DNA from: Accumulibacter sp.
GTDB taxonomy: Bacteria > Pseudomonadota > Gammaproteobacteria > Burkholderiales > Rhodocyclaceae
Length of the DNA stretch: 64,000 bases
Assembly (NCBI RefSeq): GCF_029255285.1
Contig: NZ_JAPUVI010000105.1
Location: 150,038-214,037, forward strand
Reading direction: 5' to 3'
The notes beneath the pieces were generated by a model. It saw nothing but the letters and a program-made list of their open reading frames with translations, did not search any database and was not told the DNA's origin. The translations under genes and the position numbers were made by a program. Shown piece after piece: positions 37,696-47,481 of this stretch. Each line of letters starts with the position of its first letter. The stretch's first letter is position 1.

Positions 37696-38961
37696 ATGAT
37701 GATTCGCGCTGAAGCGAGCAACCGCCTCCAGCCGACCGCCGACGTTGCCTTGCGGCCGGCCTTGCCGGCCCAGGAGATCACCGACAAGCTGTCGGGCCTC
37801 GTCGTCGGCCAGCGCTTGCTGGCCGAAATCGCCTCATTGATGCCCAACGGTACCTACCGCGCGCTGATCAACCAGCGCAACGTGACGCTGGCCTTGCCTT
37901 TTGCCGCCAAGAGCGGGGATGTGATCGAGCTGGAAGTCGCCGAGAGCGACGGAAAGCTGACGCTGGCCGTCGTCGCGCGCCCCGAAGCCGGAGTCGAAAC
38001 AGCGGGGAACGAATCGGCCGCCACCAACTTGAGCCGCACTGGACAACTGATCAGCAGCCTCTTTGCCGGCCGGCGCGACAACCCGGGCGCTCCGCTGGCG
38101 CTGCCCCTCAACGGCAATCAACCGATCGCCGAGCGTCCGCCGAGCAGCGGGCGGGACATGGTGCCCTTGCTCCAGCAGGCGATCACGCATAGCGGGATGT
38201 TCTACGAATCGCATCAGGTGGAGTGGGTCGAGGGACGCTACAGCACCGCGCAGTTGTTGCAGGAACCGCAAGGGAAGCTGGCCCCCCAGACGCCTCCCGG
38301 AGGGCAGGGACAGACGGTGCCGAGCGGCGTCGACAGCAACACGATCGCTACGCGACGGCCGGCCGAGAGCGGGCCCGACGTCTCGCCGGGCCGGCCACGC
38401 CCGCTCCCGGCAGGCGATGCCGCCGACCTGGCGCGACCGACGGGCGACGCTTCGTTGCCCACCCGGTCGCTCCAGGTGACGGTCACCGCGAACCCTCCCG
38501 GGGAGTCGACACAAACTGGCCAAACAGCCCCAGCCGCGTCGGCCGCCCAACCCGGACAGCCTGTCGCACCACAGGTGCAGGCCGTCGTACAACAGCAACT
38601 CGAAGCTTTTGCGACGCAGAATTTTGCCTGGCAGGGACAGGTGTGGCCAGGCCAGAACATGCACTGGGAAATCGAGGACGGCCGGGAACGGCAGTCGGCC
38701 GACGACGGTGACAACGCGACAAAGTGGCAGACGCGACTGCGTCTGACGCTGCCCAATCTGGGCGAAGTCGATGCCCGACTGCATATCCAGGGCAAGCAGG
38801 TCATGGTGTCGATGATCGCTGCCGACCCCGAGGCACGCGCCTTGTTGCGCAGCGGAGCGGCCAGCCTGCGCGAGCAAATGGAACGGACCGGACTGGACCT
38901 GGCGTCACTCGGTATCGTCACGCCAGCGGAGAACTCGGCCGATGTCCAGCCAGCCGAATGA
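37696..38961 (+). CDS. Flagellar hook-length control (FliK C-terminal) domain protein
   Basis: A 421-residue protein. A long Pro/Gln/Ser-rich N-terminal and central region (to about residue 320) precedes a C-terminal globular region (about 330-400) with the pattern LRLTLPNLGEVDARLHIQG seen in FliK C-terminal domains. It is probably a FliK-like or second hook-length protein; the main fliK would be expected elsewhere with the fliE-fliJ genes. It overlaps the next ORF by 20 bases. Confidence 0.7.
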   Translation: MMIRAEASNRLQPTADVALRPALPAQEITDKLSGLVVGQRLLAEIASLMPNGTYRALINQRNVTLALPFAAKSGDVIELEVAESDGKLTLAVVARPEAGVETAGNESAATNLSRTGQLISSLFAGRRDNPGAPLALPLNGNQPIAERPPSSGRDMVPLLQQAITHSGMFYESHQVEWVEGRYSTAQLLQEPQGKLAPQTPPGGQGQTVPSGVDSNTIATRRPAESGPDVSPGRPRPLPAGDAADLARPTGDASLPTRSLQVTVTANPPGESTQTGQTAPAASAAQPGQPVAPQVQAVVQQQLEAFATQNFAWQGQVWPGQNMHWEIEDGRERQSADDGDNATKWQTRLRLTLPNLGEVDARLHIQGKQVMVSMIAADPEARALLRSGAASLREQMERTGLDLASLGIVTPAENSADVQPAE

Positions 38962-41893
38962 TCCCGCGCCTGAAGCGGGTCTGGGAGAGACGACGGGCAG
39001 CGGGTTGACCCTGGACGAGACGCTAGCCCAGGCCCTGGAGAAAGCGGCCGCCTGTCGCCAGGCGGGTCAGTTGGACGAAGCCGAACGGCTTTGTCGGGCC
39101 ATTCTTCAGGCGCGACCGGAAGACGCGGCAGCCAACCACCAACTGGGCCTTCTCGCGGTGCTACGGCAGCAGGTCGCGGTCGGCCTGCCCCACTTTCTGG
39201 CGGCGCTCGAGGCAGTTCCCGAGTCGTCACAGTACTGGCGGAGCTATATCGAAGCCCTCATCCTCGCGGGCGAGCCAGAGACGGCGCGACAAGTCCTGGC
39301 ACTCGGCCGCCAGCACGGTCTGGCTGGCGAGGCCGTCGAGGCTTTGGCGCGAAGCCTGGACGGCGGCCCCGTCACGCAAGATGCGACACGGCGGCAGCAA
39401 GCGGGTTCACGCGAGCGTCCCGCGGCGGCCTTGCGCGGCCGGGGCGCCGACCGTCGTCGGGGCCCCGCTGCGGACGACGAGAACAGGCTGATCGAGCTGT
39501 TTTCCGCCGCACGTTACGCCGATGGCGAGACTCTCGCGCGCACGCTGACCGAGCGCTTCCCGCGCCATGGCTTCGGCTGGAAGGCTCTGGGCGCGATCCT
39601 GCACGCCCAGGGCCGTGACCGGGAAGCACTGACGGCCATGCGCCGTGCGGCCAAGCTGCTGCCGCGCGACGAGCAGGTACAGAGCAATCTTGGCGTGGTG
39701 CTGGCCAACATGGGCAAACTGCCGGAAGGCGAGGCCTGCCAGCGGCGTGCTCTGCAAATCCGGCCGGAGTTCGCCGAGGCACACTACAACCTGGGCAATG
39801 TCCTCAGCGCGCAGCACCAGCACCGTGAAGCCGCGACCAGCTATCGGCAGGCACTGGGGTTGACCCCGGACTTCGCGCCCGCTCACTTGAAGCTGGGCGA
39901 CGCGCTGATGGAACTGGGCTGCCCGGCGGAAGCGGCAGAGTCGTACCAACGGGCGCTCGTGCTTGACCCGGATTCGGTGGCAACACTCAACGGCCTGGGC
40001 ACCGCCCAGAAAGCCTTGGGCCGCCTTGTCGAGGCCGAAGCGAGCTATCGTCGAGCGCTGACCGTGGGACCGGATCATCCCGAACTGCACAACAATCTCG
40101 GCGATACGCTGCGCGACCTGGGCCGGCTGAGCGAAGCCGAGAGCGCCTTGCGGCGCGCGCTCGAACTCAAACCGGATTTTGCGGCGGCGCATTTCAACCT
40201 CGGCATCACCTTGAACGACCGGGGCCGATGGGCGGAGGCCGCAGTAGAACTGCGTTTGGCGCTACGTTTTCAGGCCGATTTCCCCGAGGCGCTGGTGGTT
40301 CTCGGTTCGGCTCTGAGGGCTCAGGGACAACTCGATGCGGCGGCGGAAAGCGTACGCTGCGCGCTGCGCTACCGACCACACTTTGCCGAAGCCTATTACA
40401 ACCTGGGCAACATCCTGCGCGACCAGGAGCGGCACAGCGAAGCCGAAGCGAGCTTCCGCCGCTCTCTGGAACTCAAGCCCGATCAGGCGCACGCGCTCCT
40501 CAACCTCGGCGTCACACTGACCGAGCGGGGTCGCTACGGCGAAGCCGAGACGGCTTGCCGGCGCGCGCTGGAACTCCGGCCCGACTACCCCCTGGCGCAT
40601 AGCGACCTGCTGTTCTGCCTCAGTCACAACGAGGACATCAGCGCGGCGGCACTGTTTGCCGAACACTGCCGCTTTGGCGAGCGATTCGAAGCCCCTTTGC
40701 GCGCACACTGGCGAGCGCACACCAACTCCCGGGACCCGCAGCGCGGCCTGCAAGTCGGGGTCGTTTCGGCCGATCTGCGCAACCACGCCGTCGCGAGCTA
40801 TATCGAGCCGGTCCTGGCGCGCTTGGCAAGGTATCGACAACTGTCGCTGCACGCCTATTCCAACCACCGCGTCGAAGACGACGTGACCGGGCGGATGCGA
40901 CAGCACTTCGCGCACTGGCATGCGATCGCCGGGGTTTCCGACGACGCTCTGGCCGAACGGATTCGTGCCGACGCCATCGACATTCTGATCGATCTGAGTG
41001 GCCACACAGCGCACCACCGCCTCCTGACCTTCGCTCGCAAACCGGCGCCGCTGCAGGCGAGCTGGATAGGCTATCCGGGAACTACCGGCCTGCAGGCGAT
41101 GGATTACTTTCTCGCCGACCGCTTCTTTTTGCCCTTCGGCGAGTTCGACCGGCAGTTCACTGAAAAGGTCGTTCGCCTGCCCGCCAACGCACCTTTCCTG
41201 CCCTTTGCCGATGCCCCTCCGGTCAGCCCGCTAGCGGCGCTGAACAACGGCCATGTAACTTTCGGCAGCTTCAATCGCCCGACCAAGATCAGCCCTTCGG
41301 TGGTCGCGCTCTGGTCGCGCTTGCTGAACGCCGTACCGGATTCGCGGCTCGTGCTCGGCGCGATGCGGCCGGACGGGCGGGCCGACGAGTTGATCGACGA
41401 TTTTGCCGCCAACGGCGTCGCTCGCGAACGCCTGAGCTTCCTCGCGCGTTCCGACATGTCCACTTACCTGGACTCGCACCGGGAAGTCGATATCTGCCTC
41501 GACACCTTCCCCTATACCGGCGGAACCACCACCCTGCATGCCTTGTGGATGGGCGTTCCCACGTTGACGCTGGCCGGCGATACCGTGCCGGGACGATCTG
41601 GTGCGTCCATTCTCGGCCACGTCGGCCTGGAGGCCTTCATCACCCACAACGCCACCGACTTCGTCGCGCGAGGCGTCTCCTGGGCGAACGACTTGCCCAC
41701 TCTCGCTCGCCTCCGACCGCAACTGCGCGAACGTTTGCGCCATTCGGCGATGGGCCAACCGGAACTCGTCGCCGCCGGCCTCGAACGGGCTCTGCGCACC
41801 ATGTGGCAACGCTGGTGCGCGGGTCTGCCGGCCGCGGCCTTCGAAGTCATCCTCGAGCAGCGGTCCGGCCTTGAACCGGTGAGCGCCACCTGA
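38942..41893 (+). CDS. TPR-SPINDLY protein, O-GlcNAc-transferase family (GT41)
   Basis: A 983-residue predicted glycosyltransferase. Tandem TPR repeats fill about residues 20-120 and 190-570; the 34-residue units repeat phrases like HYNLGNVL and AEASYRRAL. The SPINDLY catalytic region runs from about residue 598 to the end, with the usual H, K and D-rich segments (DLSGHTAHHRL, GSFNRPTKISP, YTGGTTTLHALWMG). GT41 enzymes add a sugar to Ser/Thr of proteins. Its place after flagellin and chaperone genes points to flagellin as the target. It begins inside the preceding gene, so the two are coupled. Confidence 0.88.
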   Translation: MSSQPNDPAPEAGLGETTGSGLTLDETLAQALEKAAACRQAGQLDEAERLCRAILQARPEDAAANHQLGLLAVLRQQVAVGLPHFLAALEAVPESSQYWRSYIEALILAGEPETARQVLALGRQHGLAGEAVEALARSLDGGPVTQDATRRQQAGSRERPAAALRGRGADRRRGPAADDENRLIELFSAARYADGETLARTLTERFPRHGFGWKALGAILHAQGRDREALTAMRRAAKLLPRDEQVQSNLGVVLANMGKLPEGEACQRRALQIRPEFAEAHYNLGNVLSAQHQHREAATSYRQALGLTPDFAPAHLKLGDALMELGCPAEAAESYQRALVLDPDSVATLNGLGTAQKALGRLVEAEASYRRALTVGPDHPELHNNLGDTLRDLGRLSEAESALRRALELKPDFAAAHFNLGITLNDRGRWAEAAVELRLALRFQADFPEALVVLGSALRAQGQLDAAAESVRCALRYRPHFAEAYYNLGNILRDQERHSEAEASFRRSLELKPDQAHALLNLGVTLTERGRYGEAETACRRALELRPDYPLAHSDLLFCLSHNEDISAAALFAEHCRFGERFEAPLRAHWRAHTNSRDPQRGLQVGVVSADLRNHAVASYIEPVLARLARYRQLSLHAYSNHRVEDDVTGRMRQHFAHWHAIAGVSDDALAERIRADAIDILIDLSGHTAHHRLLTFARKPAPLQASWIGYPGTTGLQAMDYFLADRFFLPFGEFDRQFTEKVVRLPANAPFLPFADAPPVSPLAALNNGHVTFGSFNRPTKISPSVVALWSRLLNAVPDSRLVLGAMRPDGRADELIDDFAANGVARERLSFLARSDMSTYLDSHREVDICLDTFPYTGGTTTLHALWMGVPTLTLAGDTVPGRSGASILGHVGLEAFITHNATDFVARGVSWANDLPTLARLRPQLRERLRHSAMGQPELVAAGLERALRTMWQRWCAGLPAAAFEVILEQRSGLEPVSAT

Positions 41894-41912
41894 GCGGCAA
41901 AGGGCGAGCAGG

Positions 41913-42611
41913 ATGCGACTGGCGATCATGCAACCCTATTTCTTTCCCTACATCGGCTATTTTCAGTTGATCCGCGCCGTAGACCTGTTCGTCATCTACG
42001 ACAACGTCCAATATACGAAGAAAGGCTGGATCAACCGGAACCGCATTCTTGAGCAGGGACGAGAAGCCCTGATTTCCCTACCCCTGAAGAAAGCGTCGGA
42101 TTTTCTCGACGTGCGTGACCGGGAACTGGCGAGTGACTTCAGGAAAGACAAGTTGCGCAACCGGATTCGCGAAGCGTATCGCCGAGCACCCTGTTTCCCG
42201 CAAGCGTTTCCGGTGGTCGACGGCGCGCTCGGTCATCCGGATGGCAACCTGTTTCGCTTCCTGCTGCACACGATACGTACAGTGTGCGCCTACCTCGGAA
42301 TCGGTACCGAGGTGGCGATTTCGTCCACCCTGCCGGTCGATCACACGCTCAGGGGCCAAGACCGGGTCATCGCCCTATGTCGGCAGGTCGGCGCTCGCGA
42401 GTACGTCAATCCTATCGGCGGCCAGTCTCTCTACTCGCGGGAGCACTTTTTCAGCCAGGGAATCGATTTGAAATTCCTGCAACCCGAGATTATTCCCTAC
42501 ACGCAGGCGGGAAACGATTTCATTCCATCGCTTTCGATCATCGATGTCATGATGTTCAACTCGGCCGAAGACATCAGCCGCCGTCTCGTCTCGGAATACC
42601 ATCTGATATAG
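41913..42611 (+). CDS. WbqC family protein
   Basis: A 232-residue protein beginning MRLAIMQPYFFPYIGYFQLI, the clear signature of WbqC-like proteins. Such proteins lie in O-antigen and flagellar-glycan clusters and are linked to sugar modification; their reaction is poorly defined. It follows the SPINDLY gene by 19 bases, so it is read as part of the same glycan block. Confidence 0.85.
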   Translation: MRLAIMQPYFFPYIGYFQLIRAVDLFVIYDNVQYTKKGWINRNRILEQGREALISLPLKKASDFLDVRDRELASDFRKDKLRNRIREAYRRAPCFPQAFPVVDGALGHPDGNLFRFLLHTIRTVCAYLGIGTEVAISSTLPVDHTLRGQDRVIALCRQVGAREYVNPIGGQSLYSREHFFSQGIDLKFLQPEIIPYTQAGNDFIPSLSIIDVMMFNSAEDISRRLVSEYHLI

Positions 42612-42685
42612 GAGAAATGCCCGATGGCAGGCTACGGGAAGGTGGTGGTCGTCGCATGCGGGCCGGCGGGTGGCGGCGCAGAGCG

Positions 42686-43642
42686 ATGAAGTGGCGCAAA
42701 CTCGGAAAGATTTTCGATCCGACGGAATTCGAGCTCTTCAATCAGTGCCGCGAGTTCGCGCAGGCGCCACAGGTGATCGTTTTCGACGATCGCCTGCGGA
42801 TTTACTTCTCGACCCGCTCCTTCGATGCGTCGAGCGGCAACTACCTGAGTCACATCGCGTTCGTGGACATGCGAAAGGATTTTCGCGAAGTGATCGCCGT
42901 GTCCCGAAATACGGTGATCGAACTCGGGAAAGCGGGCTGTTTCGACGAGCACGGCATTTTTCCGATGAACGTCTTGCGGCGCGGCGACCTGATCTATGGG
43001 TATACCTGCGGTGTGAACCGGCGCGTTTCGGTGCCGGTGGACAGCGCCATCGGAATCGCCGTCAGCCGGGACGGCGGCGACACATTTCGTCGCCTCGGGG
43101 ACGGACCAATCCTCTCGCCATCGCTACACGAGCCCTGTTTGGTCGCCGATCCCTTCGTCCAGGTTTTCGGCGACTCGTTCTACATGTGGTACATCTTCGG
43201 CACCCCCTGGGAGAAACGGGCAGATGACGAGCCCGCGGAGCGGATCTATCGAATCGGGCAGGCCAGTTCGCTGGACGGCATTCGCTGGCGCCGCGAGAGC
43301 GGCCGGCAAATCGTCGCTTGCCGGCTGGGCTCCGACGAATGTCAGGCGCTGCCGACGGTAATCCAGATTTCCGGACGCTACCACCTGTTCTTCTGTTACC
43401 GGCACAGGCACGACTTCCGTCACAACAGAAACCGAAGTTACCGCATCGGCCATGCCTATTCGGACGATCTGCTGGACTGGACGCGGGACGATGAACAGAT
43501 GAGCATTGCGCCGAGCGAAAATGACTGGGATTCGGACATGCTCTGTTACCCACATGTTTTCGCCTGCGACGGCCGAGTCTACATGCTCTACAACGGGAAC
43601 GAGTTCGGCCGCCGGGGCTTTGGGCTAGCGGTGCTGGACTAG
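42686..43642 (+). CDS. Five-bladed beta-propeller, GH43-like protein
   Basis: A 318-residue protein. Repeated blade-like phrases (DGDTFRRLG-type and YMLYNGNEF) and the overall pattern fit glycoside hydrolase 43-like propellers often found in glycan clusters. Start uncertain: the ATG at 42686 begins the conserved KWRKLGKIFDP segment, while in-frame ATGs at 42617 (with AGGAG only 2 bases away) and 42656 would extend it. Role in processing or installing a flagellin glycan is inference. Confidence 0.7.
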   Translation: MKWRKLGKIFDPTEFELFNQCREFAQAPQVIVFDDRLRIYFSTRSFDASSGNYLSHIAFVDMRKDFREVIAVSRNTVIELGKAGCFDEHGIFPMNVLRRGDLIYGYTCGVNRRVSVPVDSAIGIAVSRDGGDTFRRLGDGPILSPSLHEPCLVADPFVQVFGDSFYMWYIFGTPWEKRADDEPAERIYRIGQASSLDGIRWRRESGRQIVACRLGSDECQALPTVIQISGRYHLFFCYRHRHDFRHNRNRSYRIGHAYSDDLLDWTRDDEQMSIAPSENDWDSDMLCYPHVFACDGRVYMLYNGNEFGRRGFGLAVLD

Positions 43643-43867
43643 GCGTCTTGCCTCTCCGTGACGTGGAAAAACCGCCACCTCGAACATGTCTCATCGCGCG
43701 CCTCCATTGCCTGATCTGTCGTCGTTGGCTAGCATCTGCCGGGCACGTGCTATGATGTTGGCTTGACGACTGCCGCATCCCCGAATTGGCCGCCCGCGTT
43801 CTCCACTTCGCCTCCAGCCGCGAAATAGCAGCCCGGCAGTGCAAGTCTTGCAAGAGGCTTTGAAGGC

Positions 43868-44305
43868 ATGGAAAAGACTCTTCGCCGCTATGCGGCCTAC
43901 TTTCCCCGCTGGTGCCAGTCTTTTGGCGACCATCTGCCCGACCCTGGCGGCGAGGGCCGCGCCGTCGAGTGGCTGGTGGGCGAAGACAGCGTCGGCCTCA
44001 TCGTCCTGCCCGAAATCCGGCGCCTTCTGATGCACGCGCTGCTCGGCCCGGAAAAGCCCTGGCTGGAATTTCGGCCACGCTCGCTGCGCCTCAACCGGCA
44101 CGACTACGAAGAGATCGAGGTGCTCGGCCATCCGGGCTATGTGGCGTTGCGCGAGTTGCTGCTCGGCAGCGACGAAACACACTTGTTCCTGACCTACCAC
44201 CTGATGTATCCGCCGGGAACCCGAATCATCACTCTCTCTCGCAAGTCGCCGCTTCCGCTGCTGTACAAGGAGATGGCCCCGCTGGCAATCAGCGTCGGCG
44301 AGTGA
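43868..44305 (+). CDS. Hypothetical protein
   Basis: A 145-residue soluble protein without signal or membrane segment. It is rich in Leu, Arg and aromatic residues in an alternating pattern. No family is recognised. It stands between the glycan block and phoU, separated from each by more than 200 bases. The gap before it (43643-43867) shows nothing recognisable. Confidence 0.6.
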   Translation: MEKTLRRYAAYFPRWCQSFGDHLPDPGGEGRAVEWLVGEDSVGLIVLPEIRRLLMHALLGPEKPWLEFRPRSLRLNRHDYEEIEVLGHPGYVALRELLLGSDETHLFLTYHLMYPPGTRIITLSRKSPLPLLYKEMAPLAISVGE

Positions 44306-44565
44306 CTGGCCGGCCGCGATGAAGGTTGGGATGATCGCCGCCTGCGCTCAAGCCGCCATTGGCCTGCTTCGGGTCAGGCTGGGGGATTCTGGATCGGCGG
44401 GTTGCCGATCGGGAGACAGCTTCGATCGGATGCTATCCATTCGCTGGTGAGCAAATGAGGACAGCCACCGCCCTGGTGGCAAGCGTCGCACCGGCCAAGG
44501 CGAAACAGCCCGATGAGCCGGCCCCCTTTCGTGCCGTGTCGGACCAGGCTTTGGCCGGCGGCCAC
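44306..44565. other. Intergenic before the PHO box
   Basis: About 260 bases with no credible gene. Open frames here overlap on both strands without ribosome sites. No repeat or strong hairpin was seen apart from the PHO box that follows. Confidence 0.5.
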
Positions 44566-44597
44566 ACGTCATCTTGCCGTAACATAGCCGTCCTAAG
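44566..44597 (+). promoter_or_regulatory. Three-unit PHO box upstream of phoU
   Basis: Three successive 11-base units starting at 44566, 44577 and 44588 carry CGTCAT, CGTAAC and CGTCCT at the same register. The period is that of PhoB half-sites (consensus CTGTCAT every 11 bases). It lies 42 bases before the phoU ATG and predicts PhoB autoregulation of phoU-phoB-phoR. Confidence 0.6.
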
Positions 44598-44638
44598 CTG
44601 CCCGCATTCCAACCGTTTCCCCATGCGAGCCTGGCCCC

Positions 44639-45337
44639 ATGAGTGACCACCTGAGCAAGCAGTTCGACCTCGAACTCGAGAACATCCGCACTCGAATACT
44701 TCAGATGGGTGGCCTGGTCGAGCGACAGGTGCTGGCGGCGGTCGATGCGTTCAGCACCGGCAACCTCCAAGAGATGCAGCAGGTGATCGACACCGACAGC
44801 GAAGTCGATAGCCAGGAAGTCGGCATCGACGAGGACTGCACGCTGCTGATCGCGCGCCGGCAACCGACGGCACGCGACCTGCGGCTGATCATGGCCATTT
44901 CACGCGTCGTCACCGACCTGGAGCGCATCGGCGACAAGGCGTCGAAGATTGCCAACATGTCGCGCAAGCTGCACTTGGCCGGCGGGCAGCGCATCCCGCG
45001 CCTGTCCGACGTTCACCACGCCGGGCAACTGGCCACCGACATGTTGCAGAGTGCACTCGATTCGCTGGCGCGTATGGACCTCGAGGCCGCACGCCACGTC
45101 ATCGGCCGCGACAAGGCGATCGACGCGGCCTTCAACGCCATCCTGCGTCAACTGATAACCTACATGATGGAAGATCCGCGAACGATAACCGAGGCGCTCG
45201 ACATCATCTGGATCGCCAAGGCCATCGAACGCGTCGGCGATCACGCCGTCAACATCGCCGAGAATGTGATCTATGTCGTCAGCGGGATCGACGTCCGGCA
45301 CAGCGCGGCGGCCAGAAAGCAGGCCGACAGCGCATGA
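44639..45337 (+). CDS. phoU: Phosphate signalling protein PhoU
   Basis: Links the Pst transporter to PhoR and keeps the Pho regulon off when phosphate is ample. The 232 residues show the two similar helical halves of PhoU, with metal-binding E/D-rich segments (EVDSQEVGIDED, DLERIGDKASKIAN). The stop overlaps phoB (ATGA). PhoU stands first here and no pst genes are in the window. Confidence 0.95.
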   Translation: MSDHLSKQFDLELENIRTRILQMGGLVERQVLAAVDAFSTGNLQEMQQVIDTDSEVDSQEVGIDEDCTLLIARRQPTARDLRLIMAISRVVTDLERIGDKASKIANMSRKLHLAGGQRIPRLSDVHHAGQLATDMLQSALDSLARMDLEAARHVIGRDKAIDAAFNAILRQLITYMMEDPRTITEALDIIWIAKAIERVGDHAVNIAENVIYVVSGIDVRHSAAARKQADSA

Positions 45338-46059
45338 CGCGACCGGTGTCGAGGCTACCGCAGGTGCTTGTCGTCGAGGACGACAAAGGCATTCAGGAAC
45401 TTCTGCGCTTTACCCTGGTCTGCGGCGGCTATCAGCCGCTTTGCGCCGACACGGCGGAAGATGTCGAGCCGCTGTTGCGCGAGGCCTTGCCCGACCTGGC
45501 GCTGATCGACTGGATGCTGCCCGGCAAGTCCGGCCTGGCGCTGACCGCCCGGCTGCGCGGCGACGCACGCACGCGAAAACTGCCGATCATTCTGCTGACG
45601 GCACGTGGCGAGGAGGCCGACCGCGTCGCCGGTCTCGAAGGCGGCGCCGACGACTACATCGTCAAGCCTTTCAGTCCCAAGGAACTGATCGCCCGGGTGC
45701 AGGCGGTGCTGCGCCGCTGCGCGCCGGAACTCGTCAAGGGCACGCTGAGCGCCGGCGTCATCGAACTCGATACAGTAAGCTACGAAGCGCGCGTCAGCGG
45801 GCAGCGCATCACGCTGACGCCGACCGAGTTCAGGCTGCTGCGCTTCCTGATCGCCAACCCTGGCCGCGTCTATTCGCGCCAGCAACTGCTCGACAACGTC
45901 TGGGGCGATCAGGTCTACATCGAAGACCGGACGGTCGATATTCATATCCGGCGCTTGCGCGTCGCTCTCGGACCGATCGCCGAGCAGATGGTGCAAACCG
46001 TCCGCGGCGCCGGCTACAAGCTGGTCGCTCACCGCGCGCCCGACCAGAAGTCACCATGA
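45334..46059 (+). CDS. phoB: Phosphate response regulator PhoB
   Basis: An OmpR/PhoB-type regulator of 241 residues. The receiver domain has the acidic pocket E15-D16-D17, the phosphorylation Asp59 and the switch Lys in IVKPFSP. The C-terminal winged-helix domain (about 135-235) includes RTVDIHIRRLR. Likely binds the PHO box before phoU. Overlaps both neighbours by 4 bases. Confidence 0.95.
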   Translation: MTRPVSRLPQVLVVEDDKGIQELLRFTLVCGGYQPLCADTAEDVEPLLREALPDLALIDWMLPGKSGLALTARLRGDARTRKLPIILLTARGEEADRVAGLEGGADDYIVKPFSPKELIARVQAVLRRCAPELVKGTLSAGVIELDTVSYEARVSGQRITLTPTEFRLLRFLIANPGRVYSRQQLLDNVWGDQVYIEDRTVDIHIRRLRVALGPIAEQMVQTVRGAGYKLVAHRAPDQKSP

Positions 46060-47375
46060 GCCCGGCCGGGCGCTGGCTGGCCAGGGCATTGCTGGCCAAC
46101 CTCCTGCCGATCGGCTGCCTGGCGCTGGTCGCCGGGCTGTGGCACGGTCCGGCCTGGGCCTGGGCGGCGGCGGCGCTGGCCTCGACCCTGCTGGTCGTCG
46201 TGCACACCAAGCGGCTGGCAGGCTGGCTGGCCTGGCTCGACAGTCCGCAGGACAGCGCCGACAGCGGCTATCCCGCCGCTCGCGGCGCCTCGAGCGAAGT
46301 GTTTCTCAAGCTCATGCGCCGCCTGCGCCACGATGCGCGTGCGCTGGAGGCGGTGAAGGCCAGGTTGCGATCTTTCCACGAGGCGATGGACGCGGTTCCC
46401 GATGGTCTGGTGATCCTCGACGGTGGCCACCGAATCCAGTGGCACAATCGTGCCGCCGAGGCACACCTCGGCATTCGCCGGCCCTGCGATGGCGGCGCCA
46501 TCGTCGAGCAACTCGTCCGTGCGCCGGGCTTCGCCGAATACCTCGGCGGTGCCGATGCGACGGCACCTTTTCTGTTGCAGTCGGCAACTGCGCGCCCCCG
46601 CCTTTATGCTTTGCGAGTCGTTCCGTTGGGCGAGCAGCACAAGCTGCTGGTCAGCCTCGACGTCACCGACGCGCGTCGTGTCGAGTCGATGCGCAGCGAA
46701 TTCGTCGCCAACGTGTCGCACGAACTGCGTACGCCCCTGACCGTGGTCAGCGGCTTCCTCGAGCACTTCACCGACGACCACATGATGAGCGCCGACCAGC
46801 GCCGGCACTTCGCACGCTTGATGAGCGACCAGACGGCGCGCATGCTCAGCCTGGTCGACGACCTGCTGACGCTGTCGCAACTCGAAGCGGAGGACGCTCC
46901 GGCGAGCGAAGAGGAAGTCGATATGGCCGACCTGCTGGCGCAGTTGCTGGCCGAAGGGCAAAGTCTCAGCGAGGGCCGTCACCGGCTCGCCGTAAGTTGC
47001 CAGGGGCCCCACCTGCGCGGCAATCGCAAGGAGCTGCACAGCGCTTTCGGCAATCTCGTCTCCAATGCCATCCGCTATACGCCGGACGGTGGCGACATCG
47101 CTATCGAGTGGGAGGTACACGACGGTAATGGTGTCTTTAGCGTGCGCGATTCCGGAGTCGGCATCGGCAGCGAACATTTGCCGCGGCTGACCGAGCGCTT
47201 CTATCGCGTCGACCGCGGCCGCTCGCGTGACACGGGTGGCACCGGACTCGGTCTGGCGATCGTCAAGCACATCCTGCTGCGCCACCAGGCGACGCTGCTT
47301 ATCGAGTCGCGGGTCGGCGAGGGCAGCACGTTTCGCGCCGAGTTTCCGGGCTGGCGCTTGCCGCGGGCAAGCTGA
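46056..47375 (+). CDS. phoR: Phosphate sensor histidine kinase PhoR
   Basis: A 439-residue membrane kinase. Two N-terminal helices (about residues 8-50) lie around a very short periplasmic part, as in PhoR. A PAS-like domain follows (about 105-210), then the H-box SHELRTPLT (His222) and the N, G1 and G2 boxes of the ATPase domain. The ATG at 46056 overlaps the phoB stop. Confidence 0.95.
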   Translation: MSPAGRWLARALLANLLPIGCLALVAGLWHGPAWAWAAAALASTLLVVVHTKRLAGWLAWLDSPQDSADSGYPAARGASSEVFLKLMRRLRHDARALEAVKARLRSFHEAMDAVPDGLVILDGGHRIQWHNRAAEAHLGIRRPCDGGAIVEQLVRAPGFAEYLGGADATAPFLLQSATARPRLYALRVVPLGEQHKLLVSLDVTDARRVESMRSEFVANVSHELRTPLTVVSGFLEHFTDDHMMSADQRRHFARLMSDQTARMLSLVDDLLTLSQLEAEDAPASEEEVDMADLLAQLLAEGQSLSEGRHRLAVSCQGPHLRGNRKELHSAFGNLVSNAIRYTPDGGDIAIEWEVHDGNGVFSVRDSGVGIGSEHLPRLTERFYRVDRGRSRDTGGTGLGLAIVKHILLRHQATLLIESRVGEGSTFRAEFPGWRLPRAS

Positions 47376-47481
47376 GCCGGCGCCCTCCGGAACGCCGAAG
47401 CCCGACGCGAAAACCTGCCGTACTCGTTGCCGCGAACCGCCGGCGGCGCAAGTCACGCTTGAACCACGCGCGGCCATGCCG

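Noticed and set aside
46029-47477. A 482-codon open frame on the minus strand
   Set aside because: Antisense to phoR, which has all kinase motifs.
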